A DNA stretch of 64,000 bases from NCBI GenBank assembly GCA_035771175.1, contig CM069597.1, positions 44,093,224 through 44,157,223 on the forward strand. The letters are read 5' to 3'. The DNA comes from Paratinospora sagittata. Lineage: Eukaryota; Streptophyta; Magnoliopsida; Ranunculales; Menispermaceae. Each line of letters opens with the position of its first letter. The stretch's first letter is position 1. This document shows positions 45,725-57,889 of this stretch, one piece after another. Below the pieces are notes generated by a model. It saw only the letters and a program-made list of their open reading frames with translations. It was not told the origin of the DNA and made no database searches. A program made the position numbers and the translations under genes.

Positions 45725-45809
45725 CATTCTGAGTGACGTAGTTGACTGAATTATTGTACTTTTTCTTGGATTCCTCTTGGATTCATATATAACCAGTCTG
45801 AATCACGTC
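45725..45809 (-). pseudogene. Relic of GH1 exon 11 (third beta-glucosidase copy)
   Basis: On the minus strand gattcagactgg, ccaagaggaat and actcagaatg|gtaa align in order with exon 11 of gene A, including the acceptor cag and the donor gtaa. The relic is 85 bases against 103, with the middle shortened and the nucleophile region changed, so it cannot encode a working enzyme. Confidence 0.82.
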
Positions 45810-46251
45810 CTGATACAAAATTATTTCTTTATTTGGTTTATAATAAAATAAAATACTTTTCTTAGTGATTTAATTATTTTATATATTTCTTATCTATTAA
45901 AAATTACTTATCAACACTTGCTTTGTAAATGCAATATCAACAAAATATATTTAAAATATATATTAGTCACACGTTACTTTTTTTAAAATTTTTTATTTCT
46001 ATCAAAAAAATATAAAAAAAACTATTTTTTGACTATAATTTAGTTTAAAAACAAATGTTATCATATAAGTCTAAAAATATTTTTGATCCAAAAGTCTTTT
46101 GTAAATACTCAACCCAATTGCCTCCAAATTAACTCTTAAATTAAAAGTAACAATTATATCTTTTTTAATTATTTTATTTCATATATATTATTTTAATTAA
46201 TTAGTCTTTTTCTATCTCTATCATTATAATGGTTAGTGAATTGTTAATATA

Positions 46252-46286
46252 TCATAGCTTGGTTGGGCGTAGTTATATGAAAAATG
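46252..46286 (-). pseudogene. Relic of GH1 exon 9
   Basis: The + strand catagcttggtt then tagttatatgaaa matches the end of exon 9 of gene A at about 25427-25458 (catagcttggtt, tagttatatgaaa) in the same order and spacing. It is short, but it lies in the right position and orientation between the exon 11 and exon 7 relics. Confidence 0.65.
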
Positions 46287-46645
46287 TTAAAGTAACTTTC
46301 AAAGTATACATCCAAGGTTTTTTCGAAAAAAAAAAAAACAAACAAAAAAAATATACATTCAAGGTGTACATTACCATTATTAAATATTAATAAATTATCT
46401 TATATCATGTACTAATACATAATTCGAAATAATCTAATGGTATATAAAAGTTATGAACCTATAACACTGAAGTGTAATTTATTTCTTGATTGACCAACCA
46501 AAAAAAAAAAAAACTCTTCTTGTTCAAAGTTACATCTAAGCTAGTTAGTTGAGTTGGCTCACCAACCATACATGAAATAAATGGCTCTTTAAGACTTGTC
46601 AGTCTTGCTAATAGAATATGATAAAGAAAAATGTTAAACACTTTA

Positions 46646-47003
46646 GTGCTCATTTAGTAGGCGTAATAGAAGAGGATTGATTTTATGAGATTAAAGTAAA
46701 TTAAATTAAATAGAATACGATAAGATTAAAAATAGTGTATGTCATATTTAGTGTAATAGATGAGACTAAAATAAAAAATAATTAAATATTTTTTAAAACT
46801 TAATTTTTAAAAAAAATTACATTAAAAAAATAAAACCAACAAATAGTTGGTTTTGCAATCTGCAGAAGAACAAGAAAAAAAAAATAACGCAGGATAAAAT
46901 GATGGATGAGATTATTTTTAATCCTATCCCACTTAACTTCCAAACGTGGAAATAAGATTAAAAATTAGCCTATCTCATTCCATCCTCCTTACCAAACGCA
47001 CCC
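46646..47003. mobile_element. Harbinger-like MITE
   Basis: The left end gtgctcatttagtaggcg and, reading inward on the other strand, the right end gggtgcgtttggtaagg are imperfect inverted repeats. TTA flanks both sides (46643-46645 and 47004-47006). The interior repeats gagatta/taatct blocks. No coding capacity. Confidence 0.65.
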
Positions 47004-47559
47004 TTATAGTATACATCACCATTAAACGTCATTAAATTATCTCGAATCATGTACCAACACATTATTGAAGACAATCTAATAATATTTATTTGTGATGTAT
47101 ACCTTAGATGTACTTTTTAAGCATTAATATAGCATCACTCTATAATAAAATCAATTCAGATATTTAAATTATGCCCCTTGAGATTTTTATAACACCAGAT
47201 TAATTTTAATTTTTGAGTAATGTTGGAGTCAAATTATATATATATTTATCTATAAACCTTTTTTTTTTTAAATTTAAATATTTAGGTCAACTTACGCTGA
47301 CTTAGCGCACATAACCTATACAAAGGTACTCCCTAAACCAAGTAAAAACTTTGCGCGCCCTAATTAATTAATCCACCACACCAAACTTTCAATTATTATC
47401 CTATAAATAACTAAAAAGAAATAGGCCCGCAATCGGCACACGTCACTATCATCAAAATTAATATCATTAACAGTAATAAAAGTAATAATAACGCACGTCA
47501 CTATCATCAATTATATATATATATATATATATATATAATAAGTAATAATAACGCACCCA

Positions 47560-47770
47560 ACGGATTGTAAATTGGACACGTGTCCCTTCTCTGTCGTACC
47601 TCTCTAACTTATCTCCCTCTTCCAACACTCTTTTTCTGTATAAAGTATTCCATTCATTGTAAATTGGACACGTGCCTCCTCTTTGTCCAACCTCTCTCCC
47701 ACCTCTTTCCTTCGCATAAAAACTAAGCAGCTAGCTGGACAAAAACAGAACCCACATCGAGAGTTTGACT

Positions 47771-47808
<38 letters not shown>

Positions 47809-47890
47809 ACATGCCAATACAATTTGATACACAACAATAAAACTATCTCTTTTTTACATGCCAATACAATTTGATACACAACAATAAAAC
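47560..47890. repeat. Duplicated modules with G-box motifs
   Basis: The block attgtaaattggacacgtg appears twice, near 47565 and 47656, each carrying a cacgtg core. A 47-bp unit containing acatgccaatacaatttgat is tandemly repeated at about 47799-47892. No gene follows that these would obviously serve. Confidence 0.7.
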
Positions 47891-48206
47891 TATAATTCTC
47901 TAATTAACAAATTATTCAAGTCTAACCAATGTTAGGCTAAACAAATATATAGTACTACTTTTCAAATCTAACAAAATATCATTCTAATATATGAAATAAA
48001 TTGAATAAAATGCATCTTACAATATAATCCTAATGTAAGAATAACCTAATCACGGTTTAATTGCTTATAATAAGACTATTTCAATTTCATAATCTTGAAC
48101 TTCTTTATTATTACTTTGATAACTTCTTCTTCTTCTTTTTTTAAATTATGTCATTTTTAAAATTACTTTTTACAAATACTAAAATTAAATTTTAGAGGAA
48201 AACATT

Positions 48207-48247
48207 TTAATTAATCTTTTCTTATGCTGTAAGAAAAGATTAATTAA
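48207..48247. repeat. Perfect 18-bp hairpin
   Basis: ttaattaatcttttctta and its exact reverse complement are separated by a 5-base loop (48225-48229). A tRNA-like A/B-box stretch follows to about 48320, so it may border a SINE. Confidence 0.7.
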
Positions 48248-48504
48248 GATTATTGGAGGTCTGAAAGTGGTTAAGGGATAAAAGTCTCAAAATCGAAACT
48301 CGTACCCCACTTTAATCGTGACCACTTAAAGAAAGCCGCTCAATGCCCTTACAGTGCTCAAACGCGAATTAATCTTGCCCGACGGGCACGGACACCACGT
48401 GAGAACAAAAAAAACAAACACTTTTGAAACTTATATTATGACATGTAACTCTCAATCTCACTTTTTTCTACTTTTGTTTTTCTTTTTGTATCACTTCTTT
48501 TTGG

Positions 48505-48551
<47 letters not shown>

Positions 48552-48553
<2 letters not shown>

Positions 48554-49039
48554 CAAATCGTCTAGCTAAATTCACCCGCCATTTTTTTTCTATCCACCCA
48601 CTTGCTTTCTTCACCCACCTAAAATTTTAAAACCAAACAATTTCTCTTTCTTCACCCACCCAAATTCTCATTTTGCCCCTTTCATTTTCATAATTCCCAA
48701 ACCCCAACACTCCCCTTTTCTCTCCTTTCTTCTCCTTTTTTCTCCATTAATTCATTATTTCTTCAAGTTTTTTAATCATTCAAAAAGTTAAAACAACATT
48801 ATGAAAGTTTGCGAACAACGTAGCAAAATCTTGTAAAAATAAATCAGGTTATTACGAGTTTGGAGGCATCTAACTCAAACTGATTCAAGTCAAATCTTAA
48901 ATTATAAATCGGTAGGTAAAACATAACTTTTACATGTTCTAGGCGGATTTCAATGTTTTGTTGTTGGATTTGCATATTTTTTAATCAGGTGGGTGAACGG
49001 AGAGGAAAGTACGGGTAAATTTAGCTTGACCCATCTGCA
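48552..49039. mobile_element. Short TIR element
   Basis: The left end reads tgcaaatcgtctagctaaat and the right end, on the other strand, tgcagatgggtcaagctaaa, continuing in both as tt(c/t)accc. The 488-bp interior is CT-rich without a reading frame. The right end lies close to the GH1 exon 7 relic. No clear target-site duplication was found. Confidence 0.6.
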
Positions 49040-49222
49040 AATTGTGATATAGTTGGAAGTTCAAAAAAAATAAATTAGACTGCATCAGGCCATATATCCA
49101 AATTTAATTTTTGATGAAGCCCAAACCTAACACCAAGCCCATTATGGTTCACTATACTGAGAGACCTATTGAACCATTTTGGCCCATTATGCAATTTAAA
49201 TAAAAAATGTAAAAAACAAAAT

Positions 49223-49288
49223 TGTTTTGGGTACTTTTGGTATTTGTCCTTGTAGAGTTGAACTGCAGGCAACATGAGCAAGAAATTT
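49223..49288 (-). pseudogene. Relic of the end of GH1 exon 7
   Basis: On the minus strand ttgctcatgttgcctgcagttcaactctacaagg parallels gene A's [12 protein letters not shown] segment. The matching continues through the exon end into ggtaccc-like intron sequence, where the donor is damaged. Small insertions shift the frame. Confidence 0.82.
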
Positions 49289-49899
49289 AACGGTTTTCAG
49301 ATTCTAAACCAAACAGGGCTTAATTTCTTGTCATGATTCATAGATCCAAGTGTTAGTAGAAGAAAGAATCACACCAAATGAAGAGTAAACCATCTACAAG
49401 GTAAGTATGGCAATTATTATAAGCAAAGTTCTTGTCGATTTGTACCAATTTAAACAGCAATAATAAGTAGAGAAAATTAAGATGTGCAAGCCCAAACCTG
49501 GATAAACTGAGTAGAGGACAGTAGAAATCAATCTTATTACCAAGTACTTGAACTGAGCTCCAAAAGAGTTCAAAAACTTCAAACCGATCAGTGCATTGGA
49601 CGAGTGGAAGACCCGCGTTCCATGAACTGCCTACTTCGCTGCTGGGACAATTCGAGCCCACTTGAGAGACAATTGCTGATAGATTGAGGTGTTAAAGCAA
49701 GGCCCGAATCGCTTTGCATTTTTTCTAAGCTACTACTACTACCAGCTTCATTTCCCTTATAACATCACACATGATTACTTGTGAAGCAACTTGCAGCAAC
49801 ACAATGTGGTGCCGCTAATTGAGCCATTTGGGGCCCTCCGGTGGCCATTAAGTTGGTCAGTGCAAGACCAGATGAGCCCATAGAGTCCCATGGCTGAGT

Positions 49900-49919
49900 T
49901 GACAGAAGAGAGAGAGCAC
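49900..49919 (-). promoter_or_regulatory. miR156/157 target site in SPL exon 3
   Basis: The minus strand reads gtgctctctctcttctgtca, identical to the target site in SPL9-type mRNAs as I remember it. It pairs with miR156 at 19 of 20 positions with the usual single mismatch. It lies in coding sequence for ALSLLS. Confidence 0.9.
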
Positions 49920-50449
49920 GAGTGGGAAGAACCATCCCATCAATTGAACTTTGCAGATATGGTTGGGAAGAGTTGGAGATGAAATTAGATGGAGGATTTT
50001 CTGAGCTTCCCAGCCATAAGGGCGGAAAATTTTTTCCTGTATGGTCTTCATTTCTGATGATAGGCAACAAATTCCCTCCTGCAAATATTGGGGAAGTTTT
50101 GAATCCAACGGAGAGTTTCCCATTTTTATTATAGCTTTCTTCAGCCAATGAAGTAGAAGTACTAAACTTTTGGAAACAAAATAAGCAACAAAAACCATAA
50201 AGAAATAGAGGAAAATGAAAATAAAGGAACTTAAACTAAACTAATCATATTTTGCACTAGTTCAAAATAAGGAAGGAACCCCCTTTTTTGGATTGTTTTC
50301 CAAGTGTGACATCCAACCTTGGAGGGACGAAAAGAGGCATCCAGAGCATAAAGATATTGAAGATTCGGATGGTGGCTTTCTGCGGCGTTCATTCTAAACG
50401 ACTATGGCAACTTCGTTTTCCTTGGTCAAATTTGGGAAGTCGATGAAAT

Positions 50450-53400
50450 CTGGAAATAATTATCCAAGAATCCATTATTTTCTAGAGTTGAGTACTTCTC
50501 AATCTCTGAGGAAAACAAAATGAACAGAATGTGGAACATATTAAACACTTGAAGAATACCATATCATAGTTAATACAACAAGATTTGTTAGACAATCGGC
50601 ACCAAGTGCATTCATACATTTCTATAAAAAAAAAATTAATTAATGACTTGATGAGCATGCAAAATTCAATAATAAACAAAAACTACGATGAAATAGACTT
50701 GATGAGCATGCAAAATACATTGCTAGAATGGGCCAAATCCAACATTGGTCTATTTAAAATAAAAAGGCTTCAATTTACTCAAATGAAATAGACTTAATTC
50801 TTAAAAACTAAAATATTTTGTTATTATAATCCAAAAACTATAATTGTAAATTTATTTAAGAAAAAATTAAATTTTAATATGCAAAAATTGAGGTTTAAGC
50901 CTCACAATTTGACCTTCAGGCTTGAGCCTCAAAGTGTTTTTTGGGCATTTCACTTTGAGGCACACCTCGAATTGTATGCCTCACTCAATTTTCAAAACAA
51001 TGATCCCAAATGCAGCCTAGACAGGAGAGAAAGGCATGGGGCATGACTAAGATCATGTTTGGACTTGGAACAAGCCCCTTTCTTTACTTGTTCATCTTAA
51101 AATGGGCATTTCATTCTTAGATGATTTGTTTGCTAGTTGCTTTAAATTAGGACATTCTTTCAACAAGAAGTTTGATACAAGACAGAAAAGTGGGTTGAAT
51201 TTAGGAGTTTTTTTTTTCCTCTGGCTACTTTAAATGAATGAACCGTTAGATATCACTTGACCTAAAAGTTGTAGTTAATAGATATTGATACAATAATGAA
51301 TATCAAGCTATCATTAATACTCTCCTTCATATGTAAATCAGAAGACAGATAAAAGAGTGGACAAATACCAAACATGCTAATTTGGTTGTGCACGAGTCAC
51401 ACCAAGCCAGCTTTGACCTAAAAATTTAATCAAGTGATAAAATTTCTCTCACCTAAGACCAACCCAACTAACAAATGAAGTGTCAACAACGAATCGATCC
51501 ATCTGTCAGGTCAAATAGGTTGGTTTCTGGAAAACCAGGAAACCTAAAGTGAAATACCAAGAAACTTCTATTTTAATATCATAACCTAAGTAAATCTTTA
51601 GTTTTCAAGGTAAATTTTTTTTTTTTTTTAATGGAAAAGAAGAAGAATAGTGTGATAAGTATCAATTAATAGATAGGATTTTGAGTTGTTGATTTTATCT
51701 ATTTTCAATTATTTAAATACAATAGAACTTTAGTTGTTTATTTTTAGGAGTTTAATTGTTTTACTTGAGAGGATTATGATTTGATTGTTTAACTTGATGA
51801 AGAATTTTATCAAAAGTTCTATTGGGAGTCTTAACTCTTTTTCAAGTGTCTATAAATAGTTTATAATAGGGTTGTAAAGAGATGATTGATTGAATATGAA
51901 TCCAACAAGTGATTTATGTCTTCTTTGTTCTTCTTTGTTCTTATTTGCTATCCTGCATCACATTGAAAATGAGCGTAAGAGTCAAGTAACAAGTTGAGAC
52001 TTCTGAAGGTTGGAAGCCTTGGATTTATATAGAAGGACACCACCCCTTACCCCCCTTGTCCCTGATGTAGGACTAAGGGTGAGCCCTCTCCTCCCCCCCT
52101 CTCTCTTCAGTCCCTCTACAAGTGAATCTAAAGGGAAGGCTCCCCCTATAGTCACATCAAGAATGAGGGAACCAGGAGGAGGGGAGTTCCCGTGATGAGT
52201 GTTCGGGGTCCTCTCTAACTTGTAAGGCTTTCATTTTGAAAGCTCCTCCAAGTCAAGTTTTTATAGTATAAAGAAATTATAATGTTATGCTATTAAACAT
52301 AAAGATGTTAGATATTGTTTTAAGTAACATAGTTATTGAAAACTTTTAATATCATGCAAGTTAGGTGTAATTTGTTACACCCAATATTTCGATCACATCT
52401 TAACATTTGCATTTCGGTAAAACTTGGTTAGTTCACATGTTGTTTCTTAATAGCAATTTTAATTTTATCTTTTAATGTTTTATGTGGATCTACATCAAAG
52501 TATGAGCTTGCCTTGACTACACTAGATCCAATATAGAAGTTTGACCAATTTATGCATAATGTGATGTACAGTAGAAAGGTACGAGTTGTGATTAATAGTT
52601 GAGTACATAAGCTGATAAGCAATAAAAGTTGCATAAAGAGATCATAAAGAAGAAAGTCATGATGTAAGAATCTCAACTTAAATATAGAAATCTAACAAAG
52701 GGCACAAGGGCATACCCAATAGATGAGACTCTAGCCACTGTGAGGCCTAGGAAAGGGATGATGCACGTAGCCTTACCTTCACAATGACAAGGTTATGTCG
52801 TAATTTAGATTCATTCATCAATTTACAATGGAGCAACCTCTACCATTACGCCAAGGCTACTATCCCTACATGTTCTATATCTCCAGTCCTCGACTACTTC
52901 TAAAAACTTGTTCATTCAAACAGCCTGACTTCCAGCTTGTAAAACATGCTCATCATATCATTTCCTCTAGTATGATCGGCATATATTAATCACATCCACC
53001 CTATATACCGTGCACTAATTCTACAACATCCGTCTCAACAATTTCCCTATCTTTGTGGAGAACCAAACCATAGTAGTTGTCTCATTGACATAAAATAAAA
53101 TATTGGCAGCCATCTAACAGTATCCCAGGCCAAAAGTCACCCTTAAAAAAATGCCAAAGCATCCATTCTTTCTAGGTCTTTATGATAAATACCTCCTAAT
53201 AGTTATAATTTTTCAAATAATTTTCTCAATAACACCATCAATTAGCACCACATTATCCGCAATAATGACCAAATGAAAAAAAAAAAAAAAAAAGAATCCC
53301 CTCAAAATAATAGATCACAATAGAGAGAAAGAGACAATCTCCATTACCTTAGTAACACAAGCATTTTATTTTTATTTTTATTTTTTTGGTTCTGCACAAG

Positions 53401-53721
53401 CATTTACTCTAAGAGAATGACAAAATAAAATTAAAAAAAATGGAAACCAAGCTAATCACAGCGTTTATCAGAACTCAAATCTATAAGAAAAATTGCCCCC
53501 AAACTGATAACCACAAACACATTAAAGAATCCAAACAAAACAATCAAACTCAAAAACAGAACATGAACTAAAACGCCTAACGCTTCAAACCAATCAAAGC
53601 CAATAAATAAAATAACAATAGAAACAGAATCATCAACTATAACAATCAATCAAAATATATATACATATATAATAAAATAAATTTAAAATAAAATAAAATA
53701 AACCAAATGAATGACGCTAAC
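50450..53721 (-). other. Large SPL intron 1
   Basis: A 3.3 kb intron with GT at 53721-53720 and AG at 50451-50450. It holds an Au-like SINE (52690-52858) and a stretch (about 51655-51965) with a tataaatag box and gtgataagtatc… start that may be LTR-derived. The short open frame at 52010-52195 is in a GC-rich patch with no domain. Confidence 0.6.
52690..52858 (-). mobile_element. Au-like SINE in the SPL intron
   Basis: Read on the minus strand it starts ccttggcgtaatggtagagg, then has a mutated B-box region, and later aaggtaaggctacgtgcatc and a gccctttg-type end, the block order of the widespread plant Au SINE. Family name by memory of its consensus. Diverged. Confidence 0.65.
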
Positions 53722-56547
53722 CTACTGCACTGTTGGCAAAACCTCTGCTCCAAACCAGCAACAACAACAACAACAGGACACTTAGAATGCATCCCACAAA
53801 CCTTATGCCTTGCATAGTAACCCTTTGCACGATCCAGATCACACCCTTCCACCTGACACCTCCGACAACCCCTTCCTCTTCCCTTCTTCCCCATTGTCTT
53901 CGCCGGCACCTGCAAGGGACCCTTAAAACGGGCAACCGGCGTCGACCCACCACCGGAATTGGCCGGAATTCCAATACCCACATCTCCAAAATAGATTTCC
54001 TTGCCGAATTCCAAGCCCTCACTTGAAGAATTGGACTCGGATCCTGTCATTTCCATGGATGGCGGCTATAGTAGAAGCTTGTAGTTAGCTTTCAGGGCTG
54101 GCTTTTTGTTAATGGGTATATCAGAAAACAAGACGAAGATGATAATGGTGAGAGAAGAAAAACAAGAAGAAGAACGGTTACTGGGTACAGTGAGATTCAT
54201 AAGAGTAGCTGCAGACAACCACAACCACAGAAACACACGTTGAGGAAGACACAGCAGACAAAGCAGAGTGGTTAGAAAAAGGCAGAGTAAGAAAGACTAA
54301 TAGAAAGAGAAGCAGTGGTTTTGGAAGTGTTTTGTCCTCTGTGTGAGCGCGCGCTTGTGCGCTCTGTTCTTGTTTGCAGTGAGTTTGGTTTTGGGGATTC
54401 AAATTTCGAATCAAGAAACTTTTCTGTAAAAAAAAAAAAAAAACAATAGAAATATAATTAAAAAAAATAAAACTCTAGAAACAAGGTGTTTTCTTAGTAA
54501 AATTTTAAAAACTGTTTGATTGACTAATATATAAAAATTGTATTTCAATCATGAACCAATCGAGCTTAACTTCTTCTTTTTTGTTAGTTCAGTGAATTTG
54601 TTTCTTCCACTCAATCAATTAATGGCTTAATCTTTGTTTATATTATTGTCGTCATTGGCAAAAAAAATGTGAAATTAAATAGAGAAACAAAATGAAAATA
54701 AGAATAGTGATTTGAATAGTATGTAAATGTTACTAATTTTATAATATATATATATAGAGAGAGAGAGAGTTGAATTTTTAATTTAAATTGCATAATTAAG
54801 AAAGTTGATATTGTGTTTATCTTAGGAACATTTGCCCAATTCTTTTTTTTTTTTTTTTTTTTTTGAGATAGTGGCATCGTAACTCCATGCATTTAATGTC
54901 CAATGTCAAACTAGTCCACCAGGACCTACATGAACCCATCATGCATAAGTCTAGCAGTTTTAAATCACTTACAATTATAATGTTCCTTCTCTTGCCATGT
55001 TATGTTTATTTTAAACCTTTGAATGATCATTTAAGATGATGAAATGATGTTGATTACTATTAAAGGAAGAACAAATTGGGTACCTACTTGTGCTTCAGTA
55101 CCTCATGAGTTTTTTTTTTGAAGTAGAATGGAGGTAAACTACAATATAACCACTAGTACTTTTTCATGATAAATGTTTTGGATCATGTTTTCTACTTGAA
55201 TTCCAACCTCTGACTTTGAGAAAACTAACTTTGCATATCATTTAACCTTGTAAGTATGCAATGCATAATTACTTGTTTTAGTTTGCATGTGGTTGCCTTA
55301 TAACCCTCTACTTTCATTTACTTCTTGGGTTTGAAGGGCTTAAAGAAGATAATATTGTGTCACGTGTAAAATAAGTCCAAAATAAGGTAAAAATACCACT
55401 AAAGGATCTAAAAAAAAAATAGTTATTTAAAAAAAGGAATGAAAAAAATGAAAAACTAGATTCGCCTTAGACGAAGTTTTTGTAGAAGAATCATAACGAA
55501 TTTGGGTTCGACGTGCTCCAATAACTCATTGAATGTATGCTATATCAAGATAGATATAGCTCAACTACAAAGCTTTTTTCCTGACTACATTTTGTCAAGA
55601 TGAATAGAGCAATAAGATTTTAGCTAAAATATATCCAATTTGCAAATGTTCTAGTTTCCCTCAATTCAGACTTTCAGATCTACAAATGAACAAAATGCTT
55701 CAACTTCTAACCAGGATTGCATAAAAGAAAAGATCAAAAGCAAACAAATATAGAAAAGAAATGTAAAACATGACATGCAAGTTTGATTATGTCTTAGTAG
55801 TACTCACAATAGCCATGCCCATATGAATCCATATTGCTCTATGCTTATGGTATTAGAAATGGCCTGTGGTTGCCAACTCTATATAAATCATACTGTTTTC
55901 TCCATGTCTGCAGATTTTTTTTCTCTCTTCGAAATGCAGAAAAAACTTAAAAAAGTAAACAGATCTTTATGATTTGCCTCAGCATAAATTAGACCCAATG
56001 ACCTGTGTTTCCATGACTGTCATCAAGCATAGGTAACTTATGATTCAATACACAAATGATGCAATAGATTTATGTCTATATACACAGAATTTGCTTTTCA
56101 TCTTCAGTCACCAAACTTAGGAAAACGGAGAAAAAAGAAAAAGAGGTCACAAATGATTGACAGCTTAGTCAACCTTTTTAAAAATATACATGTTTTTCCA
56201 ATTTTGCATACCTAACCAGCCCACCCAAACTTTTGAAGAGAAGAAAGAAAAACAAATCCATGACTGGGAAAGGCGCCACGGACTAAATATTCGGAAAAGG
56301 GAACAGCAATACATGCCTTGATCAGTATTTGGTACAAAGAGAGAATGGATCATGACGCTTTACTAGGATTATGATTATGTGTTACAAATGAGAGAGTTAC
56401 CATATTAGCATCAATCATGCTTGTCCAAATTCACAACTTTAATTTACAACTAAATCCTTCAATAGACATCAGTGTAACTCTCCATAGATGACCCCCAATG
56501 AAAACCTTGTATTTCCATTCACAATTGTCATTCCATTAAAAGGTCCA

Positions 56548-56838
56548 TTAAAAGGGTAGCTCAGTGCATAAAGCTCTTGCCTATGCGGGGTCCTGGTGAA
56601 GTGTAAGACCACTTTTTCTTTTTTGATAGGTAAGTGGGAGGATTTGAACCTAGGACTTCAAGGCTAGCATTCAACCTGTCAAACCATAGAGCCAAGGACT
56701 TAAACTGTCCGACCATTTTGGGTCTATTGTACACAACCTTACCTTGCATCGCAGAAAGTTGTTTCTACAACTCAAGCCTGTGACAACCTGGTCACACGGA
56801 GACAACTCTTACCGTTGCACCAAGCTCCCGCTCAAACA
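56548..56838 (-). mobile_element. Au SINE interrupted by another SINE
   Basis: On the minus strand: gcttggtgcaacggtaagag at the 5' end, a B-box-like region (caggcttgagttgtagaaac), aaggtaaggttgtgtacaat, then after the insertion ggaccccgcataggcaagag and ccctttt. This is the standard Au block order, cut in two at about 56608/56706. Confidence 0.78.
56609..56705 (-). mobile_element. Short SINE nested in the Au SINE
   Basis: About 97 bases with, on the minus strand, an A-box-like ctatggtttgacaggttgaa, a B-box ggttcaaatcc and an A-rich tail (aaaaaagaaaaag). It is flanked by diverged copies of host sequence (gtaagacca, gtccgacca). Confidence 0.7.
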
Positions 56839-57089
56839 CAAGTACACAACAACAATCTATCTCAAAATTGGCAATGAAACTCTATTGTCGTGATGACAAA
56901 GTGGAAGAGGTATGAGATGAAATAGAATCTACAACACAGATAAACTACAATTCTCAATTAAGTATCCAAATAAAAGGACCCACTTCACAGTACAAACAAG
57001 AAGTCTAGGAAATATGTGGGATTTGGTTTCATAATCACAATTGTTGAGAGTTAATATATATGGGCAATGCTCAAAATGTATCATTGAGG

Positions 57090-57253
57090 TGCCAATGAGG
57101 CATTGGTTCGATGGTCGGAAGAAGCAGGAGGTTTCATGGAGGTTGCAGGTTCGAGTCGAGTCTCGGGTTGCCAATGGAGGGGCGACATTGGTTCCGACAC
57201 TTGGGGGGGAGGGAATGGGTGTAGGGCTTGTATCTTCTCAAAAAAAAAAAAAA
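57090..57253 (+). mobile_element. SINE with 14-bp target-site duplication
   Basis: A-box-like ggcattggttcgatggtcgg, B-box ggttcgagtc, G-rich centre and a 15-base A run at the end. Flanks atgtatcattgagg (57076-57089) and atgcatcattgagg (57254-57267) differ at one base. The 3' end (cttgtatcttctcaaaa) resembles that of family 1. Confidence 0.85.
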
Positions 57254-57848
57254 ATGCATCATTGAGGCTATATGACTATCAATGCAGAGTTTGAAAATGA
57301 GAACAATCCTAAGTTCAATAATGCTTCCAACATGTACTTGGTGGTAGTAAGCACTAAGTTGGCAAGGTTGGTCCTCATCATCACTCTTCTGAATGTTGAG
57401 AATCAGTCTTTGAAATGCTGGTAATTGATCAAAAAGACGAAAACATGGATTACATAATTATACTTTTCGTAAGTAGATTCTGAAAAGTTAAATCTAATAG
57501 AAAGTGGCACATTGGCACTTAAAGTTGCAAATGCTTAAGGAATATATAGAGGCTATATGGTGGACAGACCTTTGTTCTATGTGGTATACTTGGAAGATCA
57601 AGCAGCAAATAAAAAACATATACAAAATAATGAATCATTTCTCATTTAGAAATGAAAATTCATGTCAAAACAGAAAATAGAAAATCACACAAAAAATAAT
57701 AGGGTGCAAGGATCTACCCAAATTTAGAAAAGATGAAACAAACAAGAACATAGCTCTCTTATTGCATCCTTAAATCATCAAAAACTATTCAATCTCACCT
57801 AAATGTGATCTGCTCAGAAGACCAAGTTCCTGATAAAAGCTTCAACTT

Positions 57849-57889
<41 letters not shown>

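Larger units (their letters stand above)
45810..49222. other. Decayed region between GH1 relics
   Basis: AT-rich DNA holding a short relic of exon 9 (46252-46286), a MITE (46646-47003), doubled promoter-like modules at 47560-47890, an 18-bp perfect hairpin at 48207-48247 and a TIR element (48552-49039). (TA)n tracts lie at 47514-47537 and 48511-48542, and (TC)n at 47775-47802. No intact gene. Confidence 0.5.
49765..54056 (-). pseudogene. SPL (SBP-box) transcription factor locus, probably disrupted
   Basis: Exon 1 (54056-53722, [19 protein letters not shown]…) runs into the SBP domain: [21 protein letters not shown], then the second zinc site FCQQCSR, where it is split as in other SPL genes. 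Exon 2 starts at 50449 (FHRLPKFDQGKRSC…), but about eight bases are missing in the basic NLS segment before NERRRKPPSES, so the frame reaches a TGA immediately. Exon 3 (about 50166-49765) is open and carries ALSLLSTQPWDS, the peptide encoded by the miR156 site. The first zinc motif also looks two residues short. SPL proteins bind GTAC-core promoters and control phase change and flowering. Layout fits the SPL9/SPL13-like, miR156-regulated group. Whether a functional splice form exists is unknown. Confidence 0.75.

Noticed and set aside
48354..48569. 71-codon frame at 48.4 kb
   Set aside because: Runs through a (TA)n microsatellite encoding Tyr-Ile repeats; not protein-like.
52010..52195. 61-codon frame in the SPL intron
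   Set aside because: GC-rich patch with Pro/Ser-rich translation inside an intron; no domain, and no splice or start context.
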